A DNA stretch of 64,000 nucleotides, from contig JAHHIH010000030.1 of the NCBI GenBank assembly GCA_019358835.1, positions 1 through 64,000 of the forward strand. The letters run 5' to 3'. The notes beneath the pieces were generated by a model. It did no database searches. It saw nothing but the letters and a program-made list of their open reading frames with translations, and was not told where the DNA came from. How positions within the stretch are numbered: the first letter of the stretch is position 1; each line of letters opens with the position of its first letter. Both the position numbers and the translations under genes were made by a program. The stretch comes from Tildeniella torsiva UHER 1998/13D (GTDB taxonomy: Bacteria; Cyanobacteriota; Cyanobacteriia; Phormidesmidales; Phormidesmidaceae). Shown here piece by piece: positions 36,041 through 43,746 of the stretch.

Positions 36041-37192
36041 TTAGGCAGAGTTCGCGTTCTTTAAAGGGGATACTTTTTTAGTTGGCATACTCTTAACTCC
36101 CTTCGCCTGGGGTAGCCAAAACGTAAACTCACTGCCCTGGCCCAGGGTGCTTTTGACCTCAATTTTGCCCCCCTGCACCTCCACCAAGCGGCGGCAGATA
36201 GTTAGGCCTAGACCCGTGCCCCCAGAGTTGCGGTTGCGGGAGCGATCGGCTCGCCAAAACCGCTCAAACACGTAGGGCAGATCTTCCTCAGCCATGCCAA
36301 TGCCCGTGTCAGTTACGCTGACGTAGACTCGACCAGGCTGAGCCCAGGCATTTACTGTCACCGAGCCCTTCTCGGTGTAGCGCAGGGCATTGCCCAGTAG
36401 ATTGATTACAATTTGCTCAATGCGGCTGGGGTCGGCATGCACCAAGGGCAAATCGGGCGGGCAATGCAATGTAATCGCGACGCGATCGGTGCTGACAAAC
36501 TGGTCGGCAAACGGGCGCACCAGCGCGCTCAGCAATGGGCACAGCGCCACGGTCTGGGCCTGAATGGGCAGATAGCCTGCCTCTAGCTTAGACAGCTCTT
36601 GCAGGTCATTGACCAGGCGCTGGAGGCGCGTTGTTTCCCCCGCTAGCCGTTGATAGAGTTCGGGCTCGGGGTCAACGGTGCCATCGGCCAGCCCCTCCAG
36701 ATAGCCGTGGATAATCGTCAGCGGGGTGCGCAGCTCATGGGTAAGGTCGCCAATCAGCTCGCGACGGTGCTCTTCCACCCCCTCTAGGTCTGCTGCCATG
36801 CGGTTAAAACTGCTGGCCAACCGCTGAATTTCCAAAATTTCTGAGGGCGGAACTCTGGCATTGAGGCGGCCTGCGGCAAACGATCGCGTCACCTCTGTCA
36901 TCTGATCGAGCGGGCGAATAATGCGCCGCGACACCAAATAGCTCAGCCCCCCAGCGGTACCGCCGCCCACTAAAATAGCCCACAGCATGCCCCGGCTCCA
37001 GGCGGCCTCAAAGCCCTTCACCAACTGGGTGCGACGCTGCACGCTCAGCACCCCATTCTCATAGCGCTCCAAAGAAATCACAAAGAGACGAGGCGTGTAA
37101 AGCCTGCCGAAGAGGGCCAGCGCCAAAATGCCAACCCCCATCACCGCCAGGTGAGAGATGAAAAGACGACTACGAAGGCTAATTTTGGCCAT
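36041..37192 (-). CDS. Two-component sensor histidine kinase (orphan)
   Basis: A 383-residue membrane kinase. Two transmembrane helices (residues about 11-30 and 68-88) bracket a short sensor loop of about 35 residues, so sensing may be within the membrane. HAMP follows at about 89-140, then HisKA with the phospho-acceptor H152 in DLTHELRTPLTIIHGYL. The ATPase domain has NLLGNALRYTEKG, DTGIGMAEEDLPYVFERFWR and GGTGLGLTICRRLV. The order is that of BaeS-like kinases. No response regulator lies beside it, so the partner is elsewhere. The signal is unknown. Confidence 0.93.
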   Translation of the reverse strand: MAKISLRSRLFISHLAVMGVGILALALFGRLYTPRLFVISLERYENGVLSVQRRTQLVKGFEAAWSRGMLWAILVGGGTAGGLSYLVSRRIIRPLDQMTEVTRSFAAGRLNARVPPSEILEIQRLASSFNRMAADLEGVEEHRRELIGDLTHELRTPLTIIHGYLEGLADGTVDPEPELYQRLAGETTRLQRLVNDLQELSKLEAGYLPIQAQTVALCPLLSALVRPFADQFVSTDRVAITLHCPPDLPLVHADPSRIEQIVINLLGNALRYTEKGSVTVNAWAQPGRVYVSVTDTGIGMAEEDLPYVFERFWRADRSRNRNSGGTGLGLTICRRLVEVQGGKIEVKSTLGQGSEFTFWLPQAKGVKSMPTKKVSPLKNANSA

Positions 37193-37254
37193 GGCACAGC
37201 ATAACGTTGGAGTTTGGCCCAGAGAGAAAACTCAGAACCCTAGGCTAGACCAAA

Positions 37255-37482
37255 CTAGGCCGGAGTGTTTTGCAGGTCGGGCTGTTCTTCGGGCAGAATA
37301 GCGCCTTCCACTGGGCACACCTGGAGGCAGATACCGCAGTCAATGCAGGTTGAAAAGTCAATCCAGTACCAGTCGGTGCCCTTGGTATTTTTGCCCGGCC
37401 CCTCGCTGATGCAGGCTACCGGGCAGGCATCGACGCAGTCGGCGACACCCTCACAAACGTTAGTCACAATGGTATGGGCCAT
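37255..37482 (-). CDS. Two-cluster bacterial-type ferredoxin
   Basis: The 75-residue iron-sulfur protein has two cluster motifs: CEGVADCVDACPVACI (C-x6-C-x3-CP arrangement) and CIDCGICLQVCPVEGAI (C-x2-C-x2-C-x3-CP). The second can hold a [4Fe-4S] cluster, and the first has the spacing of a [3Fe-4S] or atypical [4Fe-4S] cluster. The aromatic DWYWIDFSTC between them is typical for a conserved cyanobacterial ferredoxin. It carries electrons in the cytosol; the partner is unknown. The gene is 62 bases upstream of the histidine kinase on the same strand and 128 bases downstream of hisZ. Confidence 0.93.
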   Translation of the reverse strand: MAHTIVTNVCEGVADCVDACPVACISEGPGKNTKGTDWYWIDFSTCIDCGICLQVCPVEGAILPEEQPDLQNTPA

Positions 37483-37610
37483 AAGCTCTCCTCACGGGCA
37501 CAAAAGAATATCGAGGAATCAAAGTTCCCCTGCCTAGACAATTCGGTCACCCTAACCCTGTAACTCTCTCCCCGTAAGGAATTGAGCCAGGGCGGCTGCC
37601 ATCCCCCACG

Positions 37611-38870
37611 TTAGTTCAGAGCTTCAATATCTGGCAACCCGTCAGGGCCGATCCAGGCGATGCGGCTAATGCGGCGCTGACGGGCCAGGTCGCGGGTGGC
37701 AGTAGGTGGCTCGCCATCAGCCAGGTGTACCTCAGCCCGCACTAGACTGGCTGAGGCCCGCAGGGTTTGGGCGTAGGTAAAGGCCGCCGCCGCCGCCTGG
37801 GGCACCGTAGGGACTACGAGCCAATCGCTAGGGGGCGTATCCTGGGGCAAGTGGCCCGTGGGCAGCAGCGCTTGGTGTAAGGCCTCAATGTTTAGCACAA
37901 AGCCAATGCCTGGAAACCCCTGGCCCTGGCCCTGAAAAACGCTCAGCAGATTGTCATAGCGGCCCCCCTGCCCAAGCACCTGACAGCCCTGCTCAGGGCC
38001 AGTGACCACCTCAAACACCAGGCCAGTGTAGTAGTCAAAGGGTTGAATGAGGCTGAGATCGAGAGTCAGGGCGGGGCGTTGACGCCCTGGGGTCAGTCGC
38101 TGACTGTCCCCTCCCGTATTAATCACGTCTCGCACCAGGGCAACCAGCGACTTAAGCCGCTCTACTGCTGTCTGGGCCTCGACTTCCAGGGCCATCTGCC
38201 CCAGAGCCTGGAGCACATCCTCGGGGTGGCCCCGCAGGTCGAGCAGATGGAGGGCGTGCCGATGCAGCTCTGGGGATAACCCCATGCCGTCGAGGGCTAC
38301 CCGATCGAGGGTAGCCAGTGCTTGACGCACCGCCTGGCGCTGACCGGGCGCAAAGGGGGTGAGCAACGCCTGGGTGAGCTGGGCATCGCCCAAGATCAAG
38401 CACCAGGAGTCGAGGGAAAGGCTGTGGAGACAGTCCACCAGCAGCAGCACAATCTCGGCATCGGCTACCGTTGCCCCGGCCCCTAGCAACTCGACCCCGG
38501 CCTGGTAAAACTCCTGCTGGCCCCCGTGACTACCCTGGCTAGCCTGGCGAAATACGTTGGCGTTGTAGTAGAGCCGCTGGGGATAGGTCACCCGAGCCAG
38601 GCGAGTAACGGCCGTGCGGGCGATCGAGGCGGTTAGCTCAGGCCGCAGCCCCAAGCGCTTACCGGCAACGGGCTGAAGCTCAATCACCGCTTCTTGATCG
38701 ATAGCACCCCCAGCCATCAGGGTATCCATCCGCTCTACGGTAGAGGTAATGATGCGGTGGTAGCCCCAGCGCTGAAACACCTGCTCTAGGCGAGTCTCAA
38801 CCCAATATTTTTGGGCAACATCCAGGGGCAGTAGGTCGCGTGCTCCGGCAGGGGGTTGATAGGTCATCAT
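37611..38870 (-). CDS. hisZ: ATP phosphoribosyltransferase regulatory subunit
   Basis: HisZ is a catalytically inactive histidyl-tRNA synthetase homologue that activates the short HisG, the first enzyme of histidine synthesis. The 419-residue protein begins PPAGARDLLPLDVAQK and has class II synthetase motifs (LRPELTASIARTAVTRLA, RLYYNANVFRQASQGSHGGQQEFYQAGVELLGA, QGGRYDNLLSVF). It lacks the complete C-terminal anticodon domain of HisRS. The start ATG overlaps the stop of the upstream DnaJ-TPR gene by 4 bases, so translation is coupled. hisG is not in the window. Confidence 0.92.
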   Translation of the reverse strand: MMTYQPPAGARDLLPLDVAQKYWVETRLEQVFQRWGYHRIITSTVERMDTLMAGGAIDQEAVIELQPVAGKRLGLRPELTASIARTAVTRLARVTYPQRLYYNANVFRQASQGSHGGQQEFYQAGVELLGAGATVADAEIVLLLVDCLHSLSLDSWCLILGDAQLTQALLTPFAPGQRQAVRQALATLDRVALDGMGLSPELHRHALHLLDLRGHPEDVLQALGQMALEVEAQTAVERLKSLVALVRDVINTGGDSQRLTPGRQRPALTLDLSLIQPFDYYTGLVFEVVTGPEQGCQVLGQGGRYDNLLSVFQGQGQGFPGIGFVLNIEALHQALLPTGHLPQDTPPSDWLVVPTVPQAAAAAFTYAQTLRASASLVRAEVHLADGEPPTATRDLARQRRISRIAWIGPDGLPDIEALN

Positions 38871-39829
38871 TTTTTCTTGCCTCCAAACAGGCCAAAGAAA
38901 CCGCCTCCCTTATCAGAAGCTTTGGGATTAGAGGCTTTTGCGTTGCCCCCTTTCGATTTGGTGGCCTGGGTCGATCCCGAGGTAGACGCACCGCTAGTCT
39001 TATCTACTCGGGCCTGAACTGCGCTCGCTCTTTCGTCGTTGGGGTCAATTTCGAGGGCGCGCTTGGCGTGGATACGGGCCATAGTGCCTTGGCCAGCTTT
39101 GAGATAAAGCGCCGCCAGATAGCTGTGGCACTGAACGTTGTTGGGATAGGCTTTGACGGCTTCCCGCAGCTCTAAAATAGCTCGGCTATAGTCACGGTTT
39201 TGGTCGTACTCCTGGGCTCGGTTAACGTAGCTCTCTAAAATAGCCGCCTGGTTTTGGCGAGGGGTTGGCACTGTCGTTGTAGGGCTAGCAGGGGCGGCTG
39301 TGGGGCGCGATTTGGTGACGCTGGCCGGGGAGCTAACCGATGGGCCATCGTTGGCGCTGCTTCGGTATAAGTAAATTAGGTTGAGCTCACTCAGTTCGCC
39401 GATTACCTCGGTCACATTCTCCAAGTCGTTGAATTGGCTTTCGGCTAAGTTACTAATGGCTTTGCGGTAGGCCGCGTCGGCATGGGGCGCTTTGAGTAGG
39501 GTCTGGGCGGTTGTAGAGCTAACCGTAGGGGCTGTGCCGACTTGACGCAGTGACTGCCCTTTGAGCTTGAGCATGATGCCATGCTCAGTACTGGATTTCT
39601 CTTGGCTCAGGGCCTCGTAAGCGGGGTTGACCAGCTTGGAGAGAACATCGCTGGCCCGCTGGGCATTGGTGGCGGTGGCCCCAGACAAACTGTCGGGATG
39701 CAGCATGCGGGCGATCGCCAGGTAGCGCTTGCGCACGGCCTTGGCATCGGCTGTCACGGGTACCCCGAGCACAGCGTGATGGTCGTCAAAGTCAAGTTGA
39801 AACAGCCCTTGATCTGGTTTCATGGTCAC
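38867..39829 (-). CDS. DnaJ-domain and TPR protein
   Basis: A 320-residue protein. A short J-domain (residues about 14-75) has helices around the HPD motif in YLAIARMLHPDSLSG, so it can stimulate Hsp70 ATPase. After a Ser/Thr/Ala/Pro-rich linker come one or two TPR-like repeats (about 205-275: YSRAILELREAVKAYPNNVQCHSYLAALYLKAGQGTMARIHAKRALEIDPND) for protein binding. A basic Lys/Gly-rich tail ends in FGLFGGKKK. It probably recruits DnaK to a client. It is coupled by 4-base overlap to hisZ downstream. The upstream gene (inositol monophosphatase) is on the same strand. Confidence 0.88.
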   Translation of the reverse strand: MTMKPDQGLFQLDFDDHHAVLGVPVTADAKAVRKRYLAIARMLHPDSLSGATATNAQRASDVLSKLVNPAYEALSQEKSSTEHGIMLKLKGQSLRQVGTAPTVSSTTAQTLLKAPHADAAYRKAISNLAESQFNDLENVTEVIGELSELNLIYLYRSSANDGPSVSSPASVTKSRPTAAPASPTTTVPTPRQNQAAILESYVNRAQEYDQNRDYSRAILELREAVKAYPNNVQCHSYLAALYLKAGQGTMARIHAKRALEIDPNDERASAVQARVDKTSGASTSGSTQATKSKGGNAKASNPKASDKGGGFFGLFGGKKK

Positions 39830-39969
39830 TTACCCGAGGGACGACTCAGGGAGCAATAAGACACAAATTAAATTCTCTTCACTCTACCCAGCCAACCTCA
39901 GTTTAACCATCCCCTGGGTTTTTAAAGCGGTTGGGGCAAACTAGAGCCGTCGCTAGGGGGATGGACTGT

Positions 39970-40803
39970 CTAGGGGAGGGTGGGCAGCACTAGGGGGTGA
40001 ATCTTGCCGAGCGTCTGGCTCATGGTCTGGTGGATATGACCGTTGGTGGCTAGCAGCCTGCCTGACATGACCTCTAGCGGCGCACCATCGTAGCCAGTCA
40101 CCTGGCCACCGGCTTCGTGCACGATCGCAACCCCAGCCGCAATATCCCAGGGCGATAGCCCGCGCTCCCAATAGCCATCCAAGCGGCCACAGGCGACGTA
40201 GGCCAAGTCAATGGCGGCAGCGCCCCCCCGGCGAACCCCCTGGGTGAGGTGGGTAAAGTGGCAAAATTCGGCGTAGTTGTTGTCGGGGGTTTCGCGGCGA
40301 TCGTAGGCAAACCCGGTGACCAGCAGGCTCTGGGCCAGCTGATCCGTAGTTGATACCTGGATGGGGCAGCGGTTGAGGGTGGCCCCCAATCCCTTAGCGG
40401 CGCGGAAAAGATCGCGGTGGATGGGGTCGTAGATCACCCCGAGCACAGGCTCTCCCTCTGCTAGAAGCCCGATGGACACTGCGCAGAAGGGGTACTGGTG
40501 GGTGTAGTTGGTGGTGCCATCGAGGGGGTCTATCGCCCACAGAAGATCGGCCTCGCGGTCTCTAATGACCCCTGACTCTTCGGCCAAAATGCCGTGGTTG
40601 GCGGGCAGGTGCCGCTCTAGCACGGCCATCACGGCAGCCTCTGCGCCGCGATCGGCTTCGGTGACTAGGTCGCCAGAGCGGCCTTTTTCGTCGATGGTAG
40701 TGAGGTTGCCCCAGTGGTTCTGGAGTACAGCCCCGGCGGCTAGGGCCGCTTCAGTGGCGCTGTCTAGCCAGCGCTGCAAATCGGACTCGGCAGGAAGAGA
40801 CAT
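39970..40803 (-). CDS. Inositol monophosphatase family protein
   Basis: A 277-residue Mg-dependent phosphatase of the SuhB/IMPase fold. The metal motifs are GILAEESGVIRD (Glu-Glu), WAIDPLDGTTNYTHQYPFCAVSIGL (DPLDGT) and the C-terminal SPWDIAAGVAIVHEAGG (WD). Such enzymes hydrolyse inositol-1-phosphate, or histidinol phosphate in some actinobacteria. Because hisZ is two genes downstream, a histidinol-phosphatase role is thinkable, but nothing in the sequence proves it. Length and motif order match the family. The gene lies between fdC2 and the DnaJ-TPR gene. Confidence 0.93.
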   Translation of the reverse strand: MSLPAESDLQRWLDSATEAALAAGAVLQNHWGNLTTIDEKGRSGDLVTEADRGAEAAVMAVLERHLPANHGILAEESGVIRDREADLLWAIDPLDGTTNYTHQYPFCAVSIGLLAEGEPVLGVIYDPIHRDLFRAAKGLGATLNRCPIQVSTTDQLAQSLLVTGFAYDRRETPDNNYAEFCHFTHLTQGVRRGGAAAIDLAYVACGRLDGYWERGLSPWDIAAGVAIVHEAGGQVTGYDGAPLEVMSGRLLATNGHIHQTMSQTLGKIHPLVLPTLP

Positions 40804-40842
40804 AGAGGCAATCGTTGGGACGGCTCAAGGCAGTGGGGCTGA

Positions 40843-41211
40843 TTAGTCTTCGTCTAGGGGTAGCCCTCGGCGGACTTTGCCTTTGCCAAAGTAGCGGCCA
40901 AACTGAAGCTCGTAAACCTCATCTTCGTCCTGGGTTTCGGCCTGAATGTTGCTGCGGGGGTAGCTGACGCACAGCAGCGCGTAGCCGCGCTCGCGCAAAT
41001 CCGGGGAAAGTCCCATGGCCTCGGGCTGCTCGACCTCGCCTTCGAGTAGACGTACCGCGCAGGTGGTGCAGGCCCCGTTGCGGCAGGCAAAGGGCAGCTC
41101 GACTCCCTGACTTTCGGCAGCTTGAAGAATGTAGCGGTCTTCGGGCACCTCTACGGTGTATATGCGCCCGGTTTGGCGGTCGTGGACGGTAACGGTGTGG
41201 GTGCGGGCCAT
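40843..41211 (-). CDS. fdC2: [2Fe-2S] ferredoxin with C-terminal extension (FdC2 type)
   Basis: A 122-residue plant-type ferredoxin. Cluster ligands are in CRNGACTTC and the later LLC. After the core a C-terminal extension QDEDEVYELQFGRYFGKG-type segment follows, which is the mark of FdC2, a ferredoxin conserved from cyanobacteria to chloroplasts. Plant FdC2 loss affects chlorophyll synthesis; its cyanobacterial role is less known. I placed the start at 41211 (ATG, MARTHTVTVHDRQTG) because the open frame upstream is not conserved-looking. It lies 39 bases before the inositol monophosphatase gene on the same strand. Confidence 0.9.
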   Translation of the reverse strand: MARTHTVTVHDRQTGRIYTVEVPEDRYILQAAESQGVELPFACRNGACTTCAVRLLEGEVEQPEAMGLSPDLRERGYALLCVSYPRSNIQAETQDEDEVYELQFGRYFGKGKVRRGLPLDED

Positions 41212-41466
41212 GGGGTAGGTCAGTTTTGGCAGAGTAACGGTGAATACGGATACATCGAGGTTGAGGGGGCGATTCCGGGACGGATACTCGTTCCGAGTCG
41301 GTTCCCGAACGTTTCGCGAATCGCAGGCCAGCGCCCCTGCTATGCTCTCACGAAACAATTCCTCTGGGGCAGATGGGCAGATTCTGCCCTAGAAACTGGC
41401 AAGGCCTCTGTTCTGTGACTCCATTGTTTGCTACGATAGCCTCTCAGCGGTGATGTACCGCCCCCT

Positions 41467-41553
41467 GGAGAGATGGCCGAGCGGTTGAAGGCGCAGCACT
41501 GGAAATGCTGTTTAGGGGTGACCTTAACGAGGGTTCGAATCCCTCTCTCTCCG
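41467..41553 (+). tRNA. tRNA-Ser (anticodon GGA)
   Basis: The 87-base gene has a 7-bp acceptor stem (GGAGAGA/TCTCTCC) and discriminator G. The D-arm region is TGGCCGAGCGGTTGAAGGC, and the anticodon loop CTGGAAA reads GGA. There is a long variable arm, as in serine tRNAs, and the T-loop GGTTCGAATCC. CCA is not encoded. It lies in the space between fdC2 and the EamA gene. Confidence 0.96.
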
Positions 41554-41602
41554 TTTTACGCTGGTTGAGTTTGATTACCCTGTTTGCCTCAAGGGTTAAA
41601 AC

Positions 41603-41642
41603 GTTAGCAAGTCATAAGGTTCGAACCTTATGACTTGCTAAC
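41603..41642. repeat. Perfect 40-base palindrome after tRNA-Ser
   Basis: The 20-bp inverted arms (GTTAGCAAGTCATAAGGTTC and its complement) meet at a central TCGA with no spacer. It starts 50 bases after the tRNA. There is no T run, so a simple terminator is not convincing. It may be a dimer-protein site, a mobile-element remnant or a hairpin ending the convergent EamA transcript. Confidence 0.8.
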
Positions 41643-41728
41643 CTTCAGACTTTTCAACCTTTTGACTTACCAGCACTTACTCTCAATTATTCGTTATTGA
41701 ATTCTGTCTGCCTTGATCTGACGCCGAG

Positions 41729-43621
41729 CTAGGGCCACTGTCCTGTGTTGGGGGGCACGGCGCTGCGGCGTTTGGCCTGGCGTCGCTGGCTGGCTAGGCG
41801 CTCCAGGCTGAGGGAAATTACCCCCAGGGTGACTAAAATCACGCCCATCCACTGAATAAACAGCAGGGCTGACTTTTCGCCAGGGGTGATCAAATAGGCC
41901 AAGATGGCGGTCACTACCGGCCCGCTGGCGGCCACGATCGACGCTTGCGATGCCCCGAGCAGCTTGACGCCGTAGTTATTGAAGAGGTAGCCCAGCAGGG
42001 TCAGCAGCCCCAGCAGCCCGGCTCCGACATATAGCCCGAGGGGACGGGTGGGCTCGCCGGGGTCGAGGCCAAAGAAAGACCCCACAATCAAAATTAGGCT
42101 GGTGAGAATAAAGATGGTCGAAAACTGAAGCAGGCTGACTGAGACTGGGTGCAGCCGCTTAAAGCACAGCTGCATGGCCACCAAAAATAGTGAAAAGGCG
42201 ACGCTGGCCAGCAGGGCGGCCCCTACCCCCCACAGCGATACGCCGTTGCCGCTGAGGTCGGTGTAGATGCGGGGCAGGGCGGTGAACACAATGCCCATGG
42301 TGATGGCAAACATCACCACCAGTCGCAAGGGCGTGGGGCGATCGCCAAACAAGAACCAGGCCAGGGGTACTGTAATCAGCGGGTACATAAACAGCAGCGT
42401 TACCGCTACGCCGGGGCCGACATCGGCGATCGCCTTGTAGATCAGCACCTGCGATAGAAACAAGAAGCTGCCGCTGGCGACCACCTGCCCCAGAGGGCGT
42501 CTGTAGTCGCGGTGAAAGATCTGGCGTAAATCGTTGCCGACGTTGGGATAGAGGCGGGGGGCTACCAGCGCTAGCAGGGGCACGACGACCACCATGCGCA
42601 ACCACAGCAGCAGCAGCGAGTTGGGAATGGTTAAGGGTAAGACTTCCGCTACCGGAATTTGCCCGAAGAGCTGCCCGCCATAGCCGATTACGCCCACAAT
42701 GACATTGTGCAGGGAGAGGGCCAGGGTCGAAAACACCACCATCATCAGCCCCAGCTGGAGGTCAGTGGGAGAGGGCCGGCGGCTGTTTTCTGGAGGCGTA
42801 GATTCTGCGACGTTGAGTGGTGCACGGAGCAGCGAGGCTTGAGCAGGTTGTGTGGCGGGTGTTGGCGGGGGTGGAGGCTCTGACCCCGGGTAGCCTGGCG
42901 GCTGAGGCCCTCGATAGGGGCTGGGGGGGAGCGCTGGGCCTGCCAGGGGCTCACCGGGGGTTGGGGACAGGGCGCTATGGCCGTTTCTGGCTGGGGCGGT
43001 TGCTCCGGGGGAAGACACCATTTGGCTTTGCAGCTGTTGGTTCAGGCGAGCAACCAGGGCCTCTAAGATGGCTTCTCCCTGTTGTTCGACGCTCTGCATG
43101 CGGTTGAGTTGCTGGGAGATGCTGCTCTGGTAGCTGGTCAAATCGTGCTGTAGGGAAGCCAGCGTATTTTGGAGCGTCGCATCTAGGGCGGCTAGGCCCT
43201 GGCTGGCATTCGCCAAAGGAGAAAGGGCGATCTCGGCGGGGGCGGCCTGCAGGGCATTGGGTTGGGTGGTGGTCAGGGCGGTTTCGAGCCGACCCTGCAG
43301 GTGGGTGGCCAGGGCGATCGCCAGGCGTTTAGCCCAGGCCTGCTGCTGGGCGATTTGCTGCTGGCTCAGCCCTTCGGCGTAGGTGGTTTGCAGCTGCTGG
43401 TGCTGGGCCTGAAGGCTTTCAAAATCTCCCTCTAACGCCTCAATGTCGGCCATCAGCCGCTGTTTTTTGGCCTGGAGATGGGCAATGTCCTCCGATAGAT
43501 AGCCTGAGACCTGATGGCGTAGGGTCTCGAGGTCGTGGCCCAAGACCCGCAAGACGGCCTCAGCCGACTGCGGCTCAGGCTGGGGAGGGTTGGAATCGGG
43601 TAGATGGTCAGAGGGCCCCAT
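41729..43621 (-). CDS. EamA/DMT transporter with long N-terminal coiled-coil domain
   Basis: A 630-residue fusion. Residues about 1-220 are a soluble coiled coil (Gln/Leu/Ala rich, for example LQAKKQRLMADIEALEGDFESLQAQHQQLQ). A Pro-rich linker follows (about 220-285: PSPYRGPQPPGYPGSEPPPPP). Residues about 300-615 hold ten transmembrane helices in two EamA repeats (for example LQLGLMMVVFSTLALSLHNVIVG, then GVSLWGVGAALLASVAFSLFLVAMQL), ending with a basic cytoplasmic tail. DMT carriers export metabolites; the substrate is unknown. The coiled coil could tether the carrier to a partner. It is divergent from a PAS kinase gene, with starts only about 125 bases apart. Confidence 0.88.
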   Translation of the reverse strand: MGPSDHLPDSNPPQPEPQSAEAVLRVLGHDLETLRHQVSGYLSEDIAHLQAKKQRLMADIEALEGDFESLQAQHQQLQTTYAEGLSQQQIAQQQAWAKRLAIALATHLQGRLETALTTTQPNALQAAPAEIALSPLANASQGLAALDATLQNTLASLQHDLTSYQSSISQQLNRMQSVEQQGEAILEALVARLNQQLQSQMVSSPGATAPARNGHSALSPTPGEPLAGPALPPSPYRGPQPPGYPGSEPPPPPTPATQPAQASLLRAPLNVAESTPPENSRRPSPTDLQLGLMMVVFSTLALSLHNVIVGVIGYGGQLFGQIPVAEVLPLTIPNSLLLLWLRMVVVVPLLALVAPRLYPNVGNDLRQIFHRDYRRPLGQVVASGSFLFLSQVLIYKAIADVGPGVAVTLLFMYPLITVPLAWFLFGDRPTPLRLVVMFAITMGIVFTALPRIYTDLSGNGVSLWGVGAALLASVAFSLFLVAMQLCFKRLHPVSVSLLQFSTIFILTSLILIVGSFFGLDPGEPTRPLGLYVGAGLLGLLTLLGYLFNNYGVKLLGASQASIVAASGPVVTAILAYLITPGEKSALLFIQWMGVILVTLGVISLSLERLASQRRQAKRRSAVPPNTGQWP

Positions 43622-43746
43622 GGGTATGTCTCTCAGGGTGCGGTCACGGGATGCGGTCGGTCAGCAGATCTACGGGCTGCCCCAGCGCGAATGCTAGTAT
43701 TGTGCTCAAAAAATCCAAAAAGATCTCTAGTAGCGTCAGATTTAGA

